Shown here piece by piece: positions 1 to 5,138 of a stretch of 5,138 nt of DNA (its first letter is position 1; each line of letters starts with the position of its first letter). Source of the DNA: an uncultured Collinsella sp. GTDB taxonomy: Bacteria > Actinomycetota > Coriobacteriia > Coriobacteriales > Coriobacteriaceae. The DNA lies in the NCBI GenBank assembly GCA_900545875.1, contig URAQ01000136.1:1-5138 (forward strand). Reading direction: 5' to 3'. The translations under genes and the position numbers were made by a program. The notes beneath the pieces are model-generated. The model had not been told where the DNA came from, searched no databases, and saw nothing but the letters and a program-made list of their open reading frames with translations.

Positions 1-1
1 C

Positions 2-1540
2 CGCGTGTGGGATAACCTCACGCCGGTTCGTTTGCGCCGCCTGCTCGAGGAACTCGGCCCCATGTTCGTCAAGATGGGGCAGATTTTGGCCAACCGGTCC
101 GAGATTCTGCCGCAGCGCTTTTGCGACGAGCTGCGTCGTCTGCGCTCCGACGTGGAGCCGGTGCCGTACGAGGTCGTACTCAGCTGTCTGGAAGAAGAAT
201 ACGGCCTGCGCCTGGGGGAGATGTTCGATGCGATCGACCCCAACCCGCTCGGTAGCGCGTCGCTCGCGCAGGTGCACCGCGCTCGTCTGGTGACGGGCGA
301 GGACGTGGCCGTCAAGGTGCAGCGCCCCGGTGCGCAGCAGGTTATGGCGCAGGACATCGATATCATCCGCTCGGTGGTGCGTATCGTTTCCAAGTTCGTC
401 AACACCGATCAATTCGTTGACCTGCACGGCGTGGTCGAGGAGCTGTGGACCTCGTTTCGCGAGGAGACCAACTTTTTGGCCGAGGCCAAAAACCTCAACG
501 ACTTCTACGAGTTCCATAAGAGCGTTCATGGCGTGACGTGCCCTAAATCCTATCTGGACCTGTGCACCGAACACGTGGTGGTTATGGACTACGTCGACGG
601 CATTTCGATCGCCGATCCTGAACGCTTGGTGGCCGAGGGCTATGACTTGGAAAAGATCGGTGCCGCAATCGTCGAGGACTACTCGACGCAGGTGCTTGAT
701 GACGGCTTTTTCCATGCTGACCCGCATGCGGGAAACATCATCCTCAAAGACGGTATCGTTTACTTTATCGACTTGGGTATGGTCGGACGCATGTCGAGCC
801 ACGACCGCGGTATCGTCAAGGACATGATTTTCGCCGTGGCCGAGGGCGACGTGCCCAAGCTCAAGGATTCGCTCATGCGCTTCGCCGTGACGCGTGGCGA
901 CTCGGCTGAGCTCGATCATTCGGCCTTTTTGTCCGATTTGGACTTTATCGTGGCTGACTTTGCGGGCCTTGACCTTAAGGACCTAGATATCGGCGAGTTT
1001 TTGACTTCGCTGTTAAACCTCGCGCGCAAAAATGACGTTGAGCTGCCGAGCGTGGTGACGATGTTCGCCCGCGGCATGGTGACGCTCGAGGGCCTGTTGA
1101 CCGAGTACATGCCCAACGTCAACATGATCCAGATCATCCAGACGCACATCAAAAACGAGAAGAGCACCTACGCCCGCATGCGCGAGATGAGCCGCGACTT
1201 TGCAGCGAGCAGTTATCGCGCGGCGAAGGGCTCGCTCGAGGCGGCCGAGTATCTGGGCTTGGCTTCGCGCATGCTCACACGCGGCCAGCTTAAGGTGAAC
1301 ACGCAGATCATGAGCAGCGATAAGGCGCTGCGACAGCTGGGTGGAATTATCGACCGCATGTCGATGGCTATTGTTATCGCCGGCTTGTTTATCGGTTCGT
1401 CGGTGGTGTACTACGCGCGCATCGAGCCGGTTGTGTTTGGTATCCCGGTCATTGGCTTTATGGGCTACGTGAGCGCGCTGGTGCTGGCGCTTATGCTGGG
1501 CCGCAATATCTGGCTCAACAGCCACGGCGGCAAGCGCTAG
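2..1540 (+). CDS. ABC1/UbiB (AarF/ADCK) family atypical kinase, 5' truncated
   Basis: This is an atypical protein-kinase-like ATPase of the ABC1/UbiB family. Residues are numbered from the GTG at 5. The family hallmarks appear in order: the KxGQ motif as KMGQ (23-26), the Ala-rich nucleotide loop LGSASLAQVHRA (82-93) that replaces the usual Gly-rich loop, the ATP-contacting lysine in VAVKVQRP (K104), the acidic EETNFLAEAKN segment (153-163), the catalytic GFFHADPHAGN (234-244), and the metal-binding IDLGM (D256). Two hydrophobic segments near the C-terminus (about 451-472 and 477-503) are the usual membrane anchors. The frame is already open at base 2, and only 18 residues precede the GPMFVKMGQ block where relatives have several tens more, so the true start lies upstream and GTG 5 is probably not it. 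In Proteobacteria UbiB supports ubiquinone synthesis. In Gram-positive bacteria the substrate is unknown and may concern other isoprenoid lipids, so no symbol is given. A terminator follows, separating it from the next gene. Confidence 0.93.
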   Translation, partial: RVWDNLTPVRLRRLLEELGPMFVKMGQILANRSEILPQRFCDELRRLRSDVEPVPYEVVLSCLEEEYGLRLGEMFDAIDPNPLGSASLAQVHRARLVTGEDVAVKVQRPGAQQVMAQDIDIIRSVVRIVSKFVNTDQFVDLHGVVEELWTSFREETNFLAEAKNLNDFYEFHKSVHGVTCPKSYLDLCTEHVVVMDYVDGISIADPERLVAEGYDLEKIGAAIVEDYSTQVLDDGFFHADPHAGNIILKDGIVYFIDLGMVGRMSSHDRGIVKDMIFAVAEGDVPKLKDSLMRFAVTRGDSAELDHSAFLSDLDFIVADFAGLDLKDLDIGEFLTSLLNLARKNDVELPSVVTMFARGMVTLEGLLTEYMPNVNMIQIIQTHIKNEKSTYARMREMSRDFAASSYRAAKGSLEAAEYLGLASRMLTRGQLKVNTQIMSSDKALRQLGGIIDRMSMAIVIAGLFIGSSVVYYARIEPVVFGIPVIGFMGYVSALVLALMLGRNIWLNSHGGKR

Positions 1541-1591
1541 AGGCTGCGACCGTCACCGCATTTTCCTTTCGCAAACAATAGCTTTTACCTT

Positions 1592-1619
1592 GGGCTTCGC
1601 CTGCGTGCGAGGCCCTTTT
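1592..1619 (+). terminator. Intrinsic terminator of the UbiB-family gene
   Basis: A nine-pair stem (1592-1600 GGGCTTCGC with 1607-1615 GCGAGGCCC, one G-U wobble at 1596/1611) encloses a six-base loop and is followed directly by TTTT (1616-1619). It lies about 50 bases after the stop codon of the upstream gene. The T-tract is short but the stem is GC-rich. There is no T-tract on the other strand, so it works for the plus strand only. Confidence 0.75.
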
Positions 1620-1646
1620 GCGTGATAGCATATTGACGGTTTTAAT
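1618..1646 (+). promoter_or_regulatory. Candidate sigma-70-type promoter for the B12-riboswitch transcript
   Basis: TTTAAT at 1641-1646 matches the -10 consensus at five of six positions. A weak -35 (TTGCGT, 1618-1623) lies 17 bases upstream. Transcription would begin at about 1652-1654, just before the first base of the presumed riboswitch P1 helix at 1656, which is the main argument for this choice. The -35 overlaps the T-tract of the upstream terminator. A better-looking -35 hexamer (TTGACG, 1633-1638) exists, but its matching -10 would start the RNA inside P1. Only a 5'-end map would settle it. Confidence 0.4.
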
Positions 1647-1655
1647 CGATGGCCT

Positions 1656-1832
1656 AGATGGTGGTGCGGAGACGCACGAATGCGCGGTTTTCCTGCGCGT
1701 TTGGGGGAATCGGGGTGCAAGTCCCCGGCTGTACCAGTAACCGTAATTCCTCTTGGCTCGGGATGTTCGCGTCGCAGATCGGACGGCGCGCCTGAGCCGT
1801 TAAGGTTAAGTCGGATCGCCTCCCATCTTGCA
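1656..1832 (+). promoter_or_regulatory. Cobalamin (B12) riboswitch aptamer
   Basis: This is an RNA aptamer that binds adenosylcobalamin or related corrinoids and normally lowers expression of the downstream gene when B12 is plentiful. The conserved core is readable: GGGAAT (1705-1710); the P5 hairpin CGGGG/CCCCG (1711-1715 and 1723-1727) with a seven-base loop; GCTGTACC (1728-1735) followed by AGTAACCGTAA (1736-1746), matching the family's GCTGTACC-GCAACTGTAA core; a long side hairpin whose base is GGCTCGGG/CCTGAGCC (1755-1762 with 1791-1798); and the B12-box-like AAGTCGGATCGCCTCCC (1808-1824). AGATGG (1656-1661) can pair with CCATCT (1823-1828) as a closing P1. The loop bases TGCAAG (1716-1721) are exactly complementary to CTTGCA (1827-1832), a candidate for the family's regulatory kissing interaction. 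The exact ends are approximate. It sits in the leader of the exported DUF4430 protein gene. Confidence 0.9.
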
Positions 1833-1962
1833 TGCGGCTGCGGCGTATGCCGCCGGTGTGCATAGGGCTCTGGAGGGAAGGGGGACCCCGATGGGGGAAC
1901 TCGGGCGCAACATGCGCGATGACGTGGGGCAGCTTCAAGGCAACGCTCCAAGTACAGACAAT
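1833..1962 (+). promoter_or_regulatory. Structured leader between aptamer and start codon, presumed expression platform
   Basis: About 130 bases separate the aptamer from the ribosome binding site. Several hairpins can be drawn by eye: GCGGC/GCCGC (1840-1844 with 1849-1853, loop GTAT), CCCGA/TCGGG (1887-1891 with 1901-1905), GCGC/GCGC (1905-1908 with 1914-1917) and TGGGGC/GCTCCA (1925-1930 with 1945-1950, one wobble). None is followed by a T-tract, so no intrinsic terminator is evident and control is more likely at translation or through Rho. CTCC at 1946-1949, inside the last hairpin, can alternatively pair with GGAG of the Shine-Dalgarno (1964-1967), which would make a simple translational switch. 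This is inference from short pairings. No small gene is supported in this stretch. Confidence 0.45.
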
Positions 1963-1968
1963 AGGAGA
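1963..1968 (+). promoter_or_regulatory. Shine-Dalgarno AGGAGA of the DUF4430 surface protein gene
   Basis: AGGAG (1963-1967) lies four bases before ATG 1972 and ten bases before a second in-frame ATG at 1978. Both spacings are at the edge of the usual range, so the start is ambiguous by two codons. The site is close to CTCC 1946-1949, which could mask it. Confidence 0.7.
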
Positions 1969-1971
1969 CAA

Positions 1972-2112
1972 ATGGATATGTTTGAGGACGAGTGCCAGCG
2001 TGCCTCGCTTCGTCGCCGTGGCGTAATCGCGCGCGGCGTGGCAAAGCGCTGCCTGGTGGCATTCCTGGCCTTCGCGATGGCCTTCAGCACCACGCCGGCT
2101 CAGCTGTGGGCC
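1972..2112 (+). other. Signal peptide (residues 1-47)
   Basis: A long basic n-region (RRRGVIARGVAKR, 14-26) is followed by a hydrophobic core (CLVAFLAFAMAF, 27-38) and a polar c-region ending LWA, with probable signal peptidase I cleavage after A47, before EGAEG. No lipobox is seen: the single Cys (27) is at the start of the hydrophobic core, not after it. Export by Sec is expected. The mature protein then begins with an Ala/Ser-rich stalk. Confidence 0.75.
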
Positions 2113-5100
2113 GAGGGCGCCGAGGGCATTGCCGAGGCTGTGGCTCAGGCTACGACGCCGGGCGAGGACGCAGCGCTTGCGGGCGGTGCCGCTGAGCAGA
2201 GCGGCGCCGAGGTTTCGGATTCTGGGAGCGCGCCTGCAGCTAGTGCCGCCGCATCAAAGGCAGCAACTGGCGACGAAGGCTCGGCGACGGGGGAGAGCCC
2301 TGCCGCGAGCGAGCAGTCTTCAGCGGCATCCGCTGGCCAAGCAGGATCTGCCGCCGCGGCTGCCGTTCAGACAGAGAACCCGACAGAAACCGGCGATGCT
2401 GCCAAGAAGCAGGTCGAGGTCTCGTTCTCGATTGTCGGCACCGATGCCGACGGCAAGGCTCAGACCTGGGTGGCACCTACGCAGCTCAAGCTCGATGAGG
2501 GCGCGACGGCTGCGGATGCCTTCATTAAGCTGCAGGAGAAGACGGGCTTCAAGGCGAAGTACGATCCGAACACGGCATACGGTTTCTACCTCAAAAGCAT
2601 CGCGTCCCCGACAGATGACCGCACGCTTGCCTACGATCCGACGACTCATGCCTACTGGCAGCTGTTCGTCGACGGCGCGTCTTCCTCGGTTGGCGCGAGC
2701 GGCGTCAAGCTCACCCAGGGGCAGAAGATTGAGTTTGCCTTTACGGGTGGTAGCGCGTCCCCTGTCGTTAAGGACCAGGTTGCCGCAAATGTGACCGTCA
2801 TTGGTCGCGATGCCCAGGGCAAGACTCAGACTTGGGTCGATAACGCGCAGTATGTGGTGACGTCCGGTTCGAGCGCACTTGACCTTACGAAGGTCGCGCT
2901 TGAGGCGAATGACATCGACGCCGTTGCTGCTGGCTCCTTCATTCTGAGCCTTAAGTACAACGGTGTTGAGCTGGGTACGCCCCAAGATTATTCGACCTAT
3001 TGGCAGCTGTTCATCAACGGCAAGTCGAGCGACTACACGGCAGACAATGTCACCATTCATGCTGGCGATACCGTTACGTGGTTCTACGGTGGCTGGGGCG
3101 ATAAGTTGCCGTCCGATTCCGTCCATGCTTCCGTTCAGGTCCTTGGTAAGGACAAGGACGGCAAGCAGCAGGTTTGGGCTTCGACGGGCCAGACGAGTCT
3201 CAAGGCGGGCTCTACTGCCAAGGATCTCCTTGAGCAGACCGGTCTTACTCTCGATGCTGGCGAATCGTCTTGGGGCTGGTTCCTCAACGGCATTACTTCG
3301 CCGTTCGATAGTAAGTCCTATGGCTGGGATGCTGCGACTAATAGCTATTGGCGCTTCTATGTAAATGGCAAGTTCGCCGACGTTGGCGCCGGTGCCTATG
3401 AGCTCCAAGAGGGCGATGCCGTCACCTTTATGTATGGTGCTGACGCCGATGCCCTTCCTGGCCAGGTTCTTGGGTCTGTCGATGTTATCGGTCCCGATGT
3501 CAACGGCAACAATACTCGCTGGGGCTCGGCAAGCAATGTTTCCCTGCCCGAGGGCTCTACGGCTCAGAACCTTATTGAGACGGTCCTGAAGGCCAAGGGC
3601 GTTACGTACAACGGCTCCCAGAGTGGTGAGTACTGGTTCCTCAATTCCATCAACTCGCCGTTCGATCACAAGCCGTATGCCTGGGATGCTGCGACCAATA
3701 AATATTGGCACCTGTATATCAACGGAGAGCCCTCCTTACTCTGCGCCAATCAGATTACGCTCAAGAGCGGCGATAAGGTTACGCTTGCCTATACCACCGA
3801 CGATTCGGCCATGCCCGATCCCGACAAGATTGTCGTGGACCCGAGCGCGACGACTCCTGATTGGGATGCCGAGTGGGCCGGCTACGGCAACAGTGGCAAC
3901 GGTTCGACCGTAACGGATGCCAAGACGCCTGCGCAGGCCGCCGGTCTTAAGTGGGCCTTCGATTGGAAGGCCGAGTCTGGTCAGCAGTATGCCAACTGCA
4001 GCGAGCCTGTCATCGCTAACGGCTTTGTGTACATCGCGACCGAGAACGAGCTCATTAAGATCGATTCGTCCACGGGCAAAAAGGTTGCCTCTGCGCCGCT
4101 TGCCTCCAAGGTGAGTTATACCTCTCGTCCGATCTACACCAATGGCCTTATCATCGTTCCGCTCAACGGCGGTGCGGTCCAGGCGATTACTGCAGACAAG
4201 CTGATCTGCAAGTGGCTGACGCCCGGTTTGACGGACTTGACGCAGAGCTCCTGCACCGTCGTTTCGGACGGCGAGTACGTCTATGTTGGTACGGTCGATA
4301 TTTCGTATGACGAGAATTACAACGCGACCTACGGCAACGGCTCCTTTGCACGCATTAAGATTGCCACGGGCGAAGTTTCTTGGCAGAACATCGACCCTGC
4401 CGAGGGCTATTACTGGACTGGTGCGGCTTTGACGGATAAGTATGCCATCGTTCCTACGAGCGCGGGCACGCTTAAGTGCATTGATAAGACGACGGGCGAT
4501 GTCGTTTCGACCATGAAGCTCGGCGCTGTCGCAAATGCCGATTGCATTGCCGATCCGTCCAATGGTTCGACCTTCTATCAGATGACGCACGACGGAAAGC
4601 TCCATGTGATTTCGCTTTCGGCGAAGGGCGTGCTGAGTGAACAGAAGACGGTTGATCTGGGCCTTACGAATAATCTGAGCGCCCCTGCGGTGTCTGGTGA
4701 CAATCTGATTGTCGGCGGACAGACGGCTACTGGCTCTGCTCTGGTTCTCTATAACCTGAAGACGGGTAAGGCCACGATGGTCGCTGCTGCCGACGGCAAG
4801 GCGCTGCCGGCTGGCCTCAACGGTATTGCTGCTACTCCGCTGGTGAGTGTTCAGGGCGGCAAGACCTATGTGTACTTCACCGTTAACAGCGCGGATAGCA
4901 AGGATTACGTCAACTACTCTGCTGGTGGTGGCGTGTATCGCTATACGCTCGGCGATGCAGAGGCGACGCAGATTTATGATGCGGCTGGCCATTACCAGTA
5001 CTGTGACTCTCCGGTCATTGCCGATGCTTCTGGCAATCTCTACTACATTAATGATTCGGGCACGCTGTTTAAACTTGGAGCTGTCGAGTCTTGGACGGTT

Positions 5101-5138
5101 GCCTTTAACTCCAACGGCGGGTCTCCTTGCGACACTAA
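1972..5138 (+). CDS. Exported multidomain protein: four transcobalamin-like DUF4430 domains plus PQQ-like beta-propeller, 3' truncated
   Basis: The frame is open for 1055 codons and runs off the window without a stop. Order of parts by residue: signal peptide 1-47; Ala/Ser/Gly/Glu-rich low-complexity linker 48-147; four DUF4430 (PF14478, transcobalamin-like C-terminal) domains at about 148-258, 270-375, 384-490 and 499-608; a linker; a PQQ-like beta-propeller at about 656-1040 with blade signatures such as PVIANGFVYIATEN, ELIKIDSSTGK and PVIADASGNLYYIND; then WTVAFNSNGGSP (1042-1053), the opening of an InlB-B/Listeria-Bacteroides repeat. Each DUF4430 unit carries a VxG-D-G-W strand near its start and a YW-(F/Y)-(V/I)-(N/D)-G motif (YW at 228, 343, 459, 578). 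DUF4430 resembles the cobalamin-contacting domain of intrinsic factor and transcobalamin, and the gene lies behind a B12 riboswitch, so extracellular corrinoid capture is the favoured role. Some DUF4430 proteins may instead be adhesins. The missing C-terminus probably holds more repeats and a wall anchor. ATG 1978 is an alternative start. Confidence 0.92.
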   Translation, partial: MDMFEDECQRASLRRRGVIARGVAKRCLVAFLAFAMAFSTTPAQLWAEGAEGIAEAVAQATTPGEDAALAGGAAEQSGAEVSDSGSAPAASAAASKAATGDEGSATGESPAASEQSSAASAGQAGSAAAAAVQTENPTETGDAAKKQVEVSFSIVGTDADGKAQTWVAPTQLKLDEGATAADAFIKLQEKTGFKAKYDPNTAYGFYLKSIASPTDDRTLAYDPTTHAYWQLFVDGASSSVGASGVKLTQGQKIEFAFTGGSASPVVKDQVAANVTVIGRDAQGKTQTWVDNAQYVVTSGSSALDLTKVALEANDIDAVAAGSFILSLKYNGVELGTPQDYSTYWQLFINGKSSDYTADNVTIHAGDTVTWFYGGWGDKLPSDSVHASVQVLGKDKDGKQQVWASTGQTSLKAGSTAKDLLEQTGLTLDAGESSWGWFLNGITSPFDSKSYGWDAATNSYWRFYVNGKFADVGAGAYELQEGDAVTFMYGADADALPGQVLGSVDVIGPDVNGNNTRWGSASNVSLPEGSTAQNLIETVLKAKGVTYNGSQSGEYWFLNSINSPFDHKPYAWDAATNKYWHLYINGEPSLLCANQITLKSGDKVTLAYTTDDSAMPDPDKIVVDPSATTPDWDAEWAGYGNSGNGSTVTDAKTPAQAAGLKWAFDWKAESGQQYANCSEPVIANGFVYIATENELIKIDSSTGKKVASAPLASKVSYTSRPIYTNGLIIVPLNGGAVQAITADKLICKWLTPGLTDLTQSSCTVVSDGEYVYVGTVDISYDENYNATYGNGSFARIKIATGEVSWQNIDPAEGYYWTGAALTDKYAIVPTSAGTLKCIDKTTGDVVSTMKLGAVANADCIADPSNGSTFYQMTHDGKLHVISLSAKGVLSEQKTVDLGLTNNLSAPAVSGDNLIVGGQTATGSALVLYNLKTGKATMVAAADGKALPAGLNGIAATPLVSVQGGKTYVYFTVNSADSKDYVNYSAGGGVYRYTLGDAEATQIYDAAGHYQYCDSPVIADASGNLYYINDSGTLFKLGAVESWTVAFNSNGGSPCDT
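2413..3795 (+). repeat. Four tandem DUF4430 (transcobalamin-like) domain repeats within the CDS
   Basis: Four units of about 105-120 residues follow one another. The aligned Trp of the first strand motif is at residues 166, 288, 402 and 517, giving periods of 122, 114 and 115 residues. The opening motifs are VGTDADGKAQTW, IGRDAQGKTQTW, LGKDKDGKQQVW and IGPDVNGNNTRW. Units 3 and 4 are the closest pair: both contain FLN-I-SPFD-K-Y-WDAATN-YW. Their DNA (3277-3369 against 3634-3726, offset 357) differs at about 22 of 93 bases by hand count, while unit 2 lacks the SP...WDAATN stretch. This points to stepwise domain duplication. Confidence 0.85.
3937..5091 (+). other. PQQ-like beta-propeller domain within the CDS (about residues 656-1040)
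   Basis: Repeated blade-like segments combine a PV/PLV strand, a 'G-x-(V/L)-Y-(V/I)' strand and a 'L-x-x-(I/L)-(D/N)-x-x-TGK/TGD/TGE' turn, for example ELIKIDSSTGK (693-703), ARIKIATGE (793-801), TLKCIDKTTGD (833-843), VLYNLKTGK (925-933) and SGTLFKLG (1029-1036). This is the pattern of PQQ_2/pyrrolo-quinoline-quinone-like repeats. Such propellers in Gram-positive surface proteins usually lack enzyme activity and bind ligands or partners; binding of PQQ itself is not implied. The exact blade number cannot be fixed by eye. Confidence 0.7.

Noticed and set aside
1633..1660. Alternative promoter TTGACG (1633-1638) with TAGATG (1655-1660)
   Set aside because: The -35 is better, but the -10 matches only three positions and the start at about 1667 would remove the 5' strand of the proposed P1 helix. 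It cannot be fully excluded.
1886..1917. Second riboswitch or tandem aptamer in the G-rich leader segment
   Set aside because: GGGGGAACTCGGG vaguely recalls the aptamer core, but the following conserved GCTGTACC and B12-box elements are missing.
2005..2040. Twin-arginine export signal in the SLRRRGVIA segment
   Set aside because: The residues after the arginines do not fit the S/T-RR-x-F-L-K pattern, and the cleavage region is of ordinary Sec type.
1553..2062. Minus-strand open frames across the leader (1553-2062 and 1654-1971)
   Set aside because: They cross a terminator and a conserved riboswitch, and the products are Pro/Arg/His-rich with no family resemblance.
2129..2794. Plus-strand 221-codon open frame in another frame
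   Set aside because: The product is extremely Arg/Ser/Leu-rich and lies inside the linker and first DUF4430 unit of the real gene; it is a frame-shifted shadow.
2320..3711. Minus-strand open frame of 463 codons opposite the surface protein gene
   Set aside because: It is antisense to a frame with clear domains and repeats. Its product is rich in Arg/Leu/Ile/Gly with no recognisable family, as expected from biased codons read backwards, and no good ribosome binding site was recognised.
3736..4992. Minus-strand open frame of 418 codons opposite the propeller
   Set aside because: Same reason: a long antisense shadow, Arg-rich with no domain, while the plus frame shows beta-propeller blades throughout.

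Overview
The window looks like chromosome from a high-GC Gram-positive bacterium, most plausibly a gut Coriobacteriia member of the Collinsella type. This is inference from the GC-rich codon use, the Gram-positive style exported surface protein and the domain mix; no taxonomic marker gene is present. Two genes lie on the plus strand, and both run off the window edges.

Region 1 (2-1540) is the 3' part of an ABC1/UbiB-family atypical kinase gene, with its membrane-anchoring C-terminus intact. It ends in a good intrinsic terminator (1592-1619).

Region 2 (about 1618-1971) is a regulatory leader. A candidate sigma-70-type promoter sits directly against the terminator. It is followed by a well-recognisable adenosylcobalamin (B12) riboswitch, about 1656-1832, and then by about 140 nt of structured leader with no obvious terminator, ending in a Shine-Dalgarno sequence at 1963-1968.

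Region 3 (1972-5138) is one uninterrupted open reading frame of 1055 codons with no stop before the window ends. It encodes a large exported protein: signal peptide, roughly 100 residues of Ala/Ser/Gly-rich linker, four tandem DUF4430 domains (the family related to the C-terminal domain of transcobalamin and intrinsic factor), a PQQ-like beta-propeller, and the first residues of what looks like an InlB-B/Listeria-Bacteroides surface repeat. All longer open frames on the minus strand across this region are antisense shadows.

The main message is the pairing of a B12 riboswitch with a surface protein carrying four transcobalamin-like domains. It suggests that the protein is made when B12 is scarce and captures corrinoids outside the cell. 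This would be a Gram-positive, surface-displayed analogue of intrinsic factor/transcobalamin. The regulation and domain architecture can be read from the sequence; B12 binding is inferred. The UbiB-like gene appears to be an independent transcription unit.
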